From Paenibacillus silviterrae (GTDB taxonomy: Bacteria > Bacillota > Bacilli > Paenibacillales > NBRC-103111), in assembly GCF_030167925.1 (NCBI RefSeq), contig NZ_JASKUT010000001.1, forward strand, positions 3,928,501 through 3,992,500: a stretch of DNA of 64,000 nt. Reading direction: 5' to 3'. This document shows, piece after piece, positions 19,483 to 25,813 of this stretch; positions within the stretch are counted from its first letter, which is position 1, and each line of letters begins with the position of its first letter. The translations under genes and the position numbers were made by a program. The notes below the pieces were generated by a model. That model searched no databases. It was not told the DNA's origin and was given only the letters and a program-made list of their open reading frames with translations.

Positions 19483-19510
19483 CAGCAGAACCTCCGGTTC
19501 TGCTGCCATA
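19483..19510 (-). terminator. Terminator after the copper-amine-oxidase-N-like gene
   Basis: A perfect 10-bp stem (CAGCAGAACC / GGTTCTGCTG) with a 3-base loop is followed on the minus strand by TTTTTGTTG. Confidence 0.85.
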
Positions 19511-19527
19511 CATCTAAAGCAAATCTC

Positions 19528-20307
19528 CTACGGGAGCTGCTTCTGAATATCCTTTAGGGCAAGCTCGCGTATCACTTTGTTGGTCTGCGCCAAATTCCGC
19601 TGTACCACTTGCACGGTATAATACATACTCGATTTCATAGATGAGGTTAAGGACGTATCGTTCTTCGAAGCAACCCATAGCTGAAGAATGCCCTTCGTAT
19701 TATTCAGCTGCTCTATTGCTTTGCTTTGGCTCTGGATGATGTCGATAATTTTATTTTCGATCTTGACCTTCTCGGCTACCTTTAGCGCCAACACCATGAC
19801 GTCCGTTTGCTGTTGAGCAAGGCTTTGAAGGTCAGCGTTCAACGTAAAGGAAGCGTCCGTCGTGTTATCCAGCTCCTTGAAAGCACCTAGCCGCTCCGTA
19901 AAGGACCATATTTCCTGATCGAGCTCATGCAGCGTCTGATATACCTGCTTGATCAGCTCCAGCTCCTTCTGTTCTTGCGTTAGAACCGGCTGCGGCTGCC
20001 CCTGCCCTTGTGCAGGCGATGATGCCCCCGAATTGGCCCCCACGGACTTCGTCTGGTCCAATGCGACACTGACACTATAGGAGGCGTCATTCCATGTCAC
20101 CTCGGCCCCTAACTGCCTTAGCAGATAGATGGGCACCATAGTCCGCCCTTTGTAATTGATCGCCGGAACATCCTCTACCTTCAGCTCCTGCTCCCCCGCC
20201 TGTACCTTTACAACCGGATTTCCTTCGAATTCCCCATTCAAGGTTGAAGCACTGGCTATATTCGTTATACCGAGCAGCAGCAGCATCGTGAGTATCCCTT
20301 TTTTCAT
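19528..20307 (-). CDS. Secreted protein with copper amine oxidase N-terminal-like domain
   Basis: The 259-residue protein has a signal peptide (about 1-20, ending ASAS). A short copper-amine-oxidase-N-like domain follows, with the typical words INYKGRTMVPIYLLRQLGAEVTWND (residues about 50-75). A long helical C-terminal region (about 110-259) contains LDQEIWSFTERLGAF and EKVKIENKIIDIIQSQSKAIEQL and may form a coiled-coil. The N-terminal domain is common in extracytoplasmic proteins of Paenibacillus, where it probably binds wall or partner molecules rather than copper. No enzyme domain is visible. A related domain occurs in the gene at 23937-25049. Confidence 0.85.
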   Translation of the reverse strand: MKKGILTMLLLLGITNIASASTLNGEFEGNPVVKVQAGEQELKVEDVPAINYKGRTMVPIYLLRQLGAEVTWNDASYSVSVALDQTKSVGANSGASSPAQGQGQPQPVLTQEQKELELIKQVYQTLHELDQEIWSFTERLGAFKELDNTTDASFTLNADLQSLAQQQTDVMVLALKVAEKVKIENKIIDIIQSQSKAIEQLNNTKGILQLWVASKNDTSLTSSMKSSMYYTVQVVQRNLAQTNKVIRELALKDIQKQLP

Positions 20308-20404
20308 CTGCGTCCCTCCCCCTTACCTTCGTTTTTCGTATGTATCCAACAATATTACTATAAATCATTTGCCGCACGGAATGATAGTCATGTAAACAAC
20401 AAAA

Positions 20405-20435
20405 AACGGCACACCTAGCTGCTAGGTCTGCCGTT
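20405..20435 (-). terminator. Terminator of the rpsF-ssb-rpsR operon
   Basis: On the minus strand AACGGCA and ACCTAGC pair with GCTAGGT and TGCCGTT around a short loop, followed by TTTTTTG, 15 bases after the rpsR stop. Confidence 0.85.
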
Positions 20436-20450
20436 CTCTGTCCAATCAAC

Positions 20451-20735
20451 CTATTCGGTTGTGTAAGGAAGCAATGCAATCGTACGAGCACGCTTGATCG
20501 CGATAGTCAGCGCACGCTGATACTTCGCGGAAGTTCCTGTTACACGACGAGGCAGGATTTTGCCGCGCTCGCTGATGAACTTCTTAAGCGTCTCGATATC
20601 TTTATAATCGATGTGCTTGATCTTGTTCACGGTGAAGTAGCAAACTTTACGGCGCTTGCCGCCTTTTTTGCCACGACCGGAGAACTTGCGCTCGCCGCGA
20701 TCTTCGCCACCGGATTCTCTCTTTTGGAAAGCCAT
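20451..20735 (-). CDS. rpsR: 30S ribosomal protein bS18
   Basis: The 94-residue basic protein has the S18 core [17 protein letters not shown] and [24 protein letters not shown]. The N-terminal extension is charged and rich in Gly, Arg and Lys (about residues 1-28). S18 binds together with S6 in the platform of the small subunit. A single cysteine sits in the VCYF segment. A zinc site is not evident. It is the last gene of the rpsF-ssb-rpsR operon, the universal order in Firmicutes, 49 bases after ssb. Confidence 0.98.
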   Translation of the reverse strand: MAFQKRESGGEDRGERKFSGRGKKGGKRRKVCYFTVNKIKHIDYKDIETLKKFISERGKILPRRVTGTSAKYQRALTIAIKRARTIALLPYTTE

Positions 20736-20784
20736 TCTGTTTCATCCCTTTCTGTTATGGAGTGTTCGTCCACCCTAAGCTAGC

Positions 20785-21273
20785 TTAGAATGGCAAATCA
20801 TCATCGGAAATATCAATCGGTCTGCCGTCATCCTGGAATGGATCCTGGTTGTCACGTGCACCACCGCTGTAGCCGCCGCGGTTACCACCGCCGCCTTGAC
20901 CACCACCGCTGCTAGGAGGAGGCGTAAAGCCACCATCTTCACGGTTTCCGCTATTCGCAGATTCCAAGAAACGCACATTGTCTGCAATGACTTCCGTCAC
21001 ATATACGCGCCGACCTTCATTGTTGTCATAGTTGCGCACTTGAATGCGGCCCTCTACTGCAGCCAATCGTCCTTTACGAAGGTAATTCGCACACGTCTCC
21101 GCCAATTGACGCCAAGTTACGACAGGGATAAAATCCGCTTCGCGCTGGCCTCCTTGTCCCGAGAACGGGCGATCCACCGCAAGGGTAAACTGAGTCACTG
21201 CAACTCCTGCCGGCGTATAACGCAGCTCAGGGTCGCGGGTCAGTCTGCCGATCAGAATGACACGATTCAACAC
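20785..21273 (-). CDS. ssb: Single-stranded DNA-binding protein SsbA
   Basis: The 162-residue protein begins [20 protein letters not shown] and holds the OB-fold signatures [10 protein letters not shown] and [11 protein letters not shown] Gly-rich flexible tail follows (about residues 110-145), ending in the acidic tip DDDLPF. That tip recruits replication and repair proteins such as PriA, RecQ and RecO. Length and tail are typical of the essential SsbA rather than the competence paralogue. In relatives the operon is transcribed from a promoter before rpsF that is often under SOS or competence control. Confidence 0.98.
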   Translation of the reverse strand: MLNRVILIGRLTRDPELRYTPAGVAVTQFTLAVDRPFSGQGGQREADFIPVVTWRQLAETCANYLRKGRLAAVEGRIQVRNYDNNEGRRVYVTEVIADNVRFLESANSGNREDGGFTPPPSSGGGQGGGGNRGGYSGGARDNQDPFQDDGRPIDISDDDLPF

Positions 21274-21316
21274 TGGTAAACCCTCCCGGAATTCGAATTA
21301 CGAATCAGTAATGCAA

Positions 21317-21601
21317 TTAAGCTACGTCTTTAACGATCAGGTAACGAATGATTTCGTCGGAAATCTTCATCACACGGTCAAGCTCATTGATTACGTCATT
21401 GTTAGCATTGAAATGAACCAATACATAATGACCATCACGAAGCTTGTTGATCTCATACGCAAGACGGCGCTTACCCATTACATCGGATTTCGTAATTTCG
21501 CCACCGTTGTTGATGATGTTCGCGAACTTCTCCACTGTTGCTGCAACCGCATCTTGGTCCAGCTCGGGACGAATAATGTACATCACTTCATATTTGCGCA
21601 T
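21317..21601 (-). CDS. rpsF: 30S ribosomal protein bS6
   Basis: The 94-residue protein starts MRKYEVMYIIRPELDQDAV and contains the family signatures KRRLAYEINKLRDGHYVLVHF and DEIIRYLIV. S6 pairs with S18 on the ribosome. The ribosome-binding site AAAGGAGGTGA precedes the ATG. It is the first gene of the rpsF-ssb-rpsR operon. The leader upstream (21602-21700, minus strand) contains a short GGGGCCG segment that might be part of an S6:S18 autoregulatory RNA, but this could not be established by eye. Confidence 0.98.
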   Translation of the reverse strand: MRKYEVMYIIRPELDQDAVAATVEKFANIINNGGEITKSDVMGKRRLAYEINKLRDGHYVLVHFNANNDVINELDRVMKISDEIIRYLIVKDVA

Positions 21602-21830
21602 GTTGTCACCTCCTTTTGGACTAAACGGCCCCTGGAATCAGGAGCAAGGAGCGAGAAGAAAATACATTCGTATCAAAACTCGCACCATAACACTATAGCA
21701 AAAACCAAGCCTCAAGGCAAGCGCATTGCCAGCATGTTCCGACAAAAACCGGTTTGGTAATTATTTATCATCATGCGCGCGCCAGTTCAAGGAGAATCTA
21801 ACAGCAGAACGACACAGGAGGTGACCTGGC

Positions 21831-22016
21831 ATGGGTGAATGGACACAGTTCCGTCCCGGCGATCATGCGCCGAATGATGGCGAATATATGGAGGTTGGCG
21901 AGAACGCGATTCACACAGGGATTAACAATCCTAAGATCGTGACCCTGAAGAAGGGCGATCGTTTCCCGGAAACCACCAACCATAACCGCAAGTGGAAAAA
22001 AGTATTCCGCGGCTAA
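21831..22016 (+). CDS. yjzC: YjzC family protein
   Basis: The 61-residue protein reads TQFRPGDHAPNDGEYMEVGE near the start and GDRFPETTNHNRKW near the end, the conserved words of the small YjzC family of Bacillales. The family has no established biochemical function. AGGAGGTGA precedes the ATG. It is the first gene of a plus-strand run that interrupts the otherwise minus-strand left arm. The next gene starts 79 bases downstream and may be in the same transcript. Confidence 0.85.
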   Translation: MGEWTQFRPGDHAPNDGEYMEVGENAIHTGINNPKIVTLKKGDRFPETTNHNRKWKKVFRG

Positions 22017-22095
22017 CCAGAATCCGGCGGAGCTTGTTGCCAAGGACTTGTCCTGGGCGGAGCTCCGCCCTCATCGACCAAAAGGAGAATCAGCG

Positions 22096-22353
22096 ATGAA
22101 ATATACGTTAACCTTTTACTTTACCCTGCTGGGGATCGCGCTTTGCTTTCTTCACTTCATCGGACATGAGAACGATGCCGTGTACCTTCTTTTTTATTCC
22201 CTTAGCGTTCCTGCCTGGATCTGGCCGCTCTTTGAATATACCGATGTAAACTTCATTATGCTGTATTTGACAACAATCGTATCGTGGACATTGATCGGCT
22301 ATTTATGCGATCGCTTCGCTTACATGGGCCGTTCCCGCCGAAAACAATCATAA
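22096..22353 (+). CDS. Small integral membrane protein, unknown
   Basis: The 85-residue protein has three predicted membrane segments: LTFYFTLLGIALCFLHFIG, AVYLLFYSLSVPAWIWPLF and VNFIMLYLTTIVSWTLIGYL. A basic tail (RFAYMGRSRRKQS) suggests a cytoplasmic C-terminus. The ATG at 22096 was chosen over an upstream in-frame start because AAAGGAG stands 8 bases before it. No family was recognised. It follows yjzC and is followed by a terminator-like hairpin. Confidence 0.7.
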   Translation: MKYTLTFYFTLLGIALCFLHFIGHENDAVYLLFYSLSVPAWIWPLFEYTDVNFIMLYLTTIVSWTLIGYLCDRFAYMGRSRRKQS

Positions 22354-22369
22354 TGCTCAATCGATATGT

Positions 22370-22415
22370 GAACTCACGCTCTTTCCATCGGAACCTTGGA
22401 GTGTGAGTTTTTTGT
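22370..22415 (+). terminator. Terminator after the small membrane protein gene
   Basis: AACTCACGCTC pairs with GAGTGTGAGTT around a loop of about 18 bases and is followed by TTTTTG on the plus strand. Confidence 0.7.
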
Positions 22416-22444
22416 GTTTCTTGACTAAAATCAGTACTATCGAA

Positions 22445-22470
22445 CATAATAGAACATATGTTCTATTATG
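22445..22470. promoter_or_regulatory. LexA (DinR) SOS box within a 26-bp perfect palindrome
   Basis: The centre reads GAACATATGTTC (22452-22463), matching the Gram-positive LexA consensus GAAC-N4-GTTC. The symmetry extends perfectly over 26 bases. It lies 17 bases before the ATG of the gene at 22487 and would overlap its promoter or leader, so DNA damage should induce that gene. Confidence 0.8.
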
Positions 22471-22486
22471 GGTGGTGATTTCTTTT

Positions 22487-22915
22487 ATGTCAAGGTCGAT
22501 CACAACCGAAGAACTCCGATTTATTAAACAATTCCTGTTGCTTCCCCTCCTTATTGCAGCTTTTGATCGTGATTCCAAACGGATTGCCGCTGTCGTTAAG
22601 ACTCCTGGCCCTTATGTACATGCCCTCCACAGGGCAATGAAGCGAGTAACGATCGATTTGAATGAGGTCAGTCTGCATCTTGAGAAGAACGGAATCAAGG
22701 TATATGACTGCGAACGTACCTCTGCCGGGATTCGCACGGAATATCAATGTCGCGGCATTCTAGGTGAATTCGGAATACTTAACGATTCTTTACGAAAGGA
22801 GGCGGAGACGCTCATGAGGCGTTATCTGGGCGAAGACACTTCTTCTTCCTTTCATACGACGGAGCTTCCCATGTTGGACCTGCAAGAAAAGCTTCCATCG
22901 AAACCATTCCATTGA
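22487..22915 (+). CDS. Hypothetical protein under probable SOS control (YhjD-like?)
   Basis: The 142-residue protein is helical and charged, with EELRFIKQFLLLPLLIAAFDRDSKRI at the start, then YVHALHRAMKRVTIDLNEVSLHLEKNGIKVYD and RTEYQCRGILGEFGILNDSLRKEAETLMRRYL. This layout recalls B. subtilis YhjD, a short protein in an SOS-responsive operon, but the likeness is weak and from memory. The ATG at 22487 follows GGGTGGTGAT and replaces an earlier in-frame start that would run through the LexA box. It is expected to be repressed by LexA. It stands alone between two terminators. The mode of action in the damage response is unknown. Confidence 0.75.
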   Translation: MSRSITTEELRFIKQFLLLPLLIAAFDRDSKRIAAVVKTPGPYVHALHRAMKRVTIDLNEVSLHLEKNGIKVYDCERTSAGIRTEYQCRGILGEFGILNDSLRKEAETLMRRYLGEDTSSSFHTTELPMLDLQEKLPSKPFH

Positions 22916-22926
22916 AGCTTTTTTGG
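22887..22926 (+). terminator. Terminator overlapping the end of the SOS-controlled gene
   Basis: AAAAGCTTC pairs with GAAGCTTTT and is followed by TT. The stem starts inside the last codons of the gene at 22487-22915. Confidence 0.7.
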
Positions 22927-23022
22927 GAACATAAGGAATCCCTGAGCACAGACCAGAGTCTCATATTTCTACGGAAAAAGACGGAACGTTCTATTGCTTT
23001 TAGACAAATAGTTAGGTATTAT

Positions 23023-23052
23023 ACATATTGTATCAACAATGATACAATATGT
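23023..23052. repeat. Perfect 12-bp inverted repeat, possible operator
   Basis: ACATATTGTATC and GATACAATATGT flank a 6-base centre. It lies 23 bases before the probable start of the secreted protein gene at 23076. It lacks a T-run, so it looks more like an operator or mRNA 5' stem-loop than a terminator. Confidence 0.6.
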
Positions 23053-23075
23053 CTCGTAAAAGGACGGTGATACTT

Positions 23076-23579
23076 TTGTTTCTACATAGGAGAATGCTGA
23101 TTTTTTCCGGCTTGATGGCTTCCCTCCTTATCCCAAGCACAGCCCTTGCAGAGGAGATGGTGCCACCCTTGGAAACAGTAACTACCCAGGAAGCGATCAC
23201 CCAGAATGCAAGTCTGCAGGTCGAAATTGATCAGATCGTTTATGGCGGAGATGAACCCATTCATATAAAGGGCGTCATCCATCAAAACTATCAGATTACG
23301 GAAAACGCCAATAAGTCATTGGTAGTCCTTCATTCCAATGCTCATGGCATCAGAGGCACGGGTCTGAACTCAGGAGAGCCTTACGTTGGTGCCGGCAGCA
23401 CCATATGTATCATTAATGATAACCAATTCTCTTATGAGACGACCTATGTAGATAATTTCCTTCTAATAGGTAAAGGTAAATTAAGCGATTATAAGCTTCA
23501 TTATAACTACCATCTTACACAGAATGCCAACGGGGTTTGGACGGCACAGGTAGATCACTTGAACATTATAAAAAAATAA
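23076..23579 (+). CDS. Secreted hypothetical protein
   Basis: From a TTG start at 23076, which follows AAAGGACGG, the product has 167 residues. It has a signal peptide of about 27 residues (basic start, then MLIFSGLMASLLIPSTALAEE). The mature part is about 140 residues, rich in Asn, Thr, Tyr and Ile, with strand-like segments such as SLQVEIDQIVYGGDEPIHIKG and GVWTAQVDHLNIIKK, suggesting a small beta-sandwich. No family or catalytic motif was recognised. An ATG at 23049 is in frame but lies inside the inverted repeat. The gene is 19 bases ahead of the peptide gene at 23598 and almost certainly co-transcribed with it. Confidence 0.75.
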   Translation: MFLHRRMLIFSGLMASLLIPSTALAEEMVPPLETVTTQEAITQNASLQVEIDQIVYGGDEPIHIKGVIHQNYQITENANKSLVVLHSNAHGIRGTGLNSGEPYVGAGSTICIINDNQFSYETTYVDNFLLIGKGKLSDYKLHYNYHLTQNANGVWTAQVDHLNIIKK

Positions 23580-23597
23580 TGCGAGGGAGTTACGCCA

Positions 23598-23732
23598 ATG
23601 AAGAAAAATTATGAAAGTCCGGTAATCACAAAGCACGAAAAAATTGCATTCGAGACATGCATTTCCGGAACATGCGGACCACCGGGCGGACCACCGAACG
23701 AATGGCCTTTGCCCAAGCCACCAAAAGGATAA
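23598..23732 (+). CDS. 44-residue Cys/Pro/Gly-rich peptide, possible RiPP-like precursor
   Basis: The ATG at 23598 is preceded by GAGGGAG at 8 bases. The peptide has a charged N-terminal half (MKKNYESPVITKHEKIAFET) and a contrasting C-terminal half with two cysteines (CISGTCGPPGG) and many prolines and glycines. Y5, P8, I10 and T20 have the spacing of the Y-x2-P-x-L-x3-G-x5-T leader motif recognised by RRE domains in lasso peptide systems, with Glu in place of Gly. A lasso ring is unlikely, as no Asp or Glu lies at core positions 7-9. No modifying enzyme, protease or exporter gene is near. It could equally be a small structural or signalling peptide. Confidence 0.7.
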   Translation: MKKNYESPVITKHEKIAFETCISGTCGPPGGPPNEWPLPKPPKG

Positions 23733-23769
23733 CCCATCTCCACCATTTAAAAAATTGAATGAATTCATC

Positions 23770-23811
23770 AAAGCAGGCCCTGCCTCCACAGAGGAAAGGC
23801 TGCTTTTTTCC
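23770..23811 (+). terminator. Terminator after the peptide gene
   Basis: AAAGCAG pairs with CTGCTTT, with an inner CCTC / GAGG pairing, and is followed by TTT. It closes the two-gene unit 23076-23732. Confidence 0.75.
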
Positions 23812-23893
23812 TTTTCAGCTTCGCCAAAGCAACTTTTCATTCTTATCATCACCGGTTTGCAAGAATGAAAATTCGTTGCATATAAATCAAATA

Positions 23894-23922
23894 AGGGCCA
23901 GCTTGCAAGCTGGCTTTATTTG
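23894..23922 (+). repeat. GCCAGCTTGCAAGCTGGC palindrome
   Basis: An 18-base perfect palindrome is followed by TTTATTTGATGG, 15-30 bases before the next gene. It may act as a weak terminator or as an operator for the gene at 23937. The sequence alone does not decide. Confidence 0.45.
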
Positions 23923-23936
23923 ATGGTTAAGGAGCG

Positions 23937-25049
23937 ATGATTTTGATGACAACCCTATGGCGAGCCCTCCCCATTAGGATCTTGTTTTGGGTCCTGCTGC
24001 TTTCTATTTTTCCTTCCCAATGTATTTATTCCGCAGGAACGACTGTGAATGTTTACCTTAATGGGGAACGGATTCACTTCACTGATGTGCAGCCTGTGAT
24101 TAAAGACGGCAGAACACTCGTCCCCTTTCGAAAGCTATTCGAAACTCTTGGCTTTTCGGTACAATGGTCCGATACCGGTAGTTTACGGCAGGCTATCGGA
24201 GTGAAGGAAGGACTCGAAATCAGGTTGACCATCGACCACAACGAAGCGGCCGTAAACGGCAGTACCGTTCCTTTAGACGTTCCTGCACAGATCATCGATA
24301 GCAGTACCATGGTTCCGCTTCGCTTTGTCTCCGAGAATAGCGGCTATCAGGTCACTTTCTCCACCACGGGAAGCGAAGCTACCGTTCAAATCCGTACAGC
24401 CGTCTCAACTACGCAGGTAGAGCCTTATGTCGTTAAGGGCCGGGTCGTCGATGCCAAGGGCAAGCCTGTAGAAGGAGCCGACATCTTCGCCGATAACCAG
24501 CTTCTTTACAACAGCAACCTGCTAACCGTTACCGATGCAAATGGGTATTATCGGATCGAACTGCCGCTTTTGGCCACCACCTGGAATATGGGTGGCTCCC
24601 ATACCATAGAAGGATATGTTGTGGACCTAACCCCCGAGATCGACAAGCCCTTCGCGGGGAATACAGGCGCCATCCGTAATTTCACCATCGAATCGGAAAC
24701 CGTCAAGGGTGAGCTGTATCTTTATATGGACTTGAATAGCTTCATAGAGGGGTATAGCGAAAACCAAGTAGAGTTAACTCTTACCCCTGTGGGTCCGTTG
24801 GCGGGTGGAAGCTCCGGAAAGGTCATCACTGGGCATGGCTATAACTTCCCAGGCGGCTTCGGCATGAAAGATGTGCCGGTCGGGACATATAAGGTGACTG
24901 CCAAACATACTTCAACGGATGGTGCGTCCAAACAGCTTCTCGTCCGTAAAAGAAACAAAGGGCAATTTGCCGAGTCGGCAGAAATTGAATTCAGCCCGCT
25001 CGTTGAAGGAATTTATCAGACTGAGGTTGAAGTGAAAGCCCCTAAATAA
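23937..25049 (+). CDS. Secreted copper-amine-oxidase-N-like protein with carboxypeptidase-regulatory-like domain
   Basis: The 370-residue protein has a signal peptide (about 1-32, ILFWVLLLSIFPSQCIYSAG). Next is a copper-amine-oxidase N-terminal-like domain (about 33-155) with two typical repeats, VIKDGRTLVPFRKLFETLGF and IIDSSTMVPLRFVSEN. After it comes a carboxypeptidase-regulatory-like beta-sandwich (about 160-260) with VKGRVVDAKGKPVEGADIF and TVTDANGYYRIELP, and a further beta-rich tail. No catalytic site is visible. The protein is probably a binding or surface component. AAGGAG is only 2 bases before the first ATG, so the true start may be TTG 23943 or ATG 23946. Confidence 0.85.
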   Translation: MILMTTLWRALPIRILFWVLLLSIFPSQCIYSAGTTVNVYLNGERIHFTDVQPVIKDGRTLVPFRKLFETLGFSVQWSDTGSLRQAIGVKEGLEIRLTIDHNEAAVNGSTVPLDVPAQIIDSSTMVPLRFVSENSGYQVTFSTTGSEATVQIRTAVSTTQVEPYVVKGRVVDAKGKPVEGADIFADNQLLYNSNLLTVTDANGYYRIELPLLATTWNMGGSHTIEGYVVDLTPEIDKPFAGNTGAIRNFTIESETVKGELYLYMDLNSFIEGYSENQVELTLTPVGPLAGGSSGKVITGHGYNFPGGFGMKDVPVGTYKVTAKHTSTDGASKQLLVRKRNKGQFAESAEIEFSPLVEGIYQTEVEVKAPK

Positions 25050-25054
25050 TCGAA

Positions 25055-25277
25055 AAGCGTCGGCTTCCAGGTGGAATTCCCCCTTCGAACCGGCGCTTGT
25101 TCGGCTAACAGAAGCACTACGGATCCGCGGAATGGGAGGGGCGCCATCTCCTGCTGGGGAATGCAGGCTGCTTTGGACAATACGCAGGCATCCTAGCTTC
25201 ACTTGGGGCTTCTCCCCTCACGCAACCGGACTTTCACCTGCTAGAAGACGAGTTCGCTTTCTGGGCACGCTAAGCAC
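25055..25277 (-). mobile_element. Possible group II intron remnant (5' ribozyme part)
   Basis: This gene-free stretch reads on the minus strand as GTGC..., then TCTTCTAGCAGGTGAAAGTC, then GTGAGGGGAGAAGCCCC. The initial GTGC and the CTAGCAGGTGAAAGTCC segment resemble the 5' end of domain I of bacterial group II introns. No reverse-transcriptase frame and no domain V/VI were found, so at most a truncated, dead copy is present. Recognition is from memory and tentative. The location close to a tRNA gene fits an insertion hot spot. Confidence 0.3.
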
Positions 25278-25278
25278 T

Positions 25279-25310
25279 AAAAAGCGACTCCCTTAGGAGT
25301 CGCTTATTTG
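25279..25310 (-). terminator. Hairpin with T-run on the minus strand
   Basis: A perfect 10-bp stem (AAGCGACTCC / GGAGTCGCTT) with a 4-base loop is followed on the minus strand by TTTTTAG. It is the second hairpin downstream of tRNA-Ser and might also serve the plus strand. Confidence 0.6.
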
Positions 25311-25361
25311 TATTATATATGGCAGGAAGATTTCACTTCCCACGTGTTCTTTCCCGCCTAA

Positions 25362-25387
25362 CAAAAAAAAACGACCTTACTGGTCGT
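25362..25387 (-). terminator. Terminator of tRNA-Ser(CGA)
   Basis: On the minus strand ACGACC-AGTAA-GGTCGT is followed by TTTTTTTT, 17 bases after the tRNA 3' end. Confidence 0.85.
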
Positions 25388-25402
25388 CGGCTTGTGTATG
25401 TA

Positions 25403-25493
25403 TGGCGGAAAGAGTGGGATTCGAACCCACGCACGGCTTGCGCCGCCTAGCTGATTTCGAGTCAGCCCCCTTGGGCCTCTTGGGTACCTTTCC
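25403..25493 (-). tRNA. tRNA-Ser(CGA)
   Basis: The 91-base gene, with encoded CCA, has acceptor pairing GGAAAGG / TCTTTCC, discriminator G, a D-arm starting TACCCAAGAGG, an anticodon stem-loop GCTGA-CTCGAAA-TCAGC (anticodon CGA, reading UCG), a long class II variable arm (about 18 bases), and the T-arm GTGGG-TTCGAAT-CCCAC. It is transcribed on the minus strand with a terminator close behind. The class II long arm identifies it as serine. Confidence 0.95.
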
Positions 25494-25582
25494 GCGTTTC
25501 AAAGGGACAAGGACTATAATAGCACAGGTCTTATCCCTTTGCAACCCCTGTTTAAAGCCTTTTTTTGCCTTGCTTTCCCCTG

Positions 25583-25813
25583 CTACTCTTTCTCTTTTTC
25601 GCCCGCATTCGGCTCGGTTGAAGCCGTCGATCGCAGCACTTTCTTCAGCTTGCTCTCGAACTTCGCTCTAGGCACCAGCACACTATGCTTGCAGCCTACG
25701 CACTTGATCCGAATATCCATCCCCATGCGGATAATTTCCATTTCATTTGTTCCACAGGGGTGCGGCTTCTTCATCATGACGACATCGCCCAACTGATATT
25801 CTTTCTTTTCCAC
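25583..25813 (-). CDS. DUF951 family zinc-ribbon-like small protein (YyzM-like)
   Basis: The 76-residue protein has the family sequence YQLGDVVMMKKPHPCGTNEM and RMGMDIRIKCVGC. The cysteines in HPCG and IKCVGC form a likely metal site. B. subtilis YyzM belongs to the same family, and its function is unknown. The C-terminal 20 residues are low-complexity and charged. It starts with GTG, whose G is shared with the last base of the mscS stop codon (TAGTG), so the two are translationally coupled. Confidence 0.88.
   Translation of the reverse strand: MEKKEYQLGDVVMMKKPHPCGTNEMEIIRMGMDIRIKCVGCKHSVLVPRAKFESKLKKVLRSTASTEPNAGEKEKE

Noticed and set aside
23598..23732. Lasso peptide precursor
   Set aside because: The leader spacing fits, but no Asp or Glu stands at core positions 7-9 and no lasso cyclase, RRE or peptidase gene is nearby. 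It was kept as a general RiPP-like candidate only.
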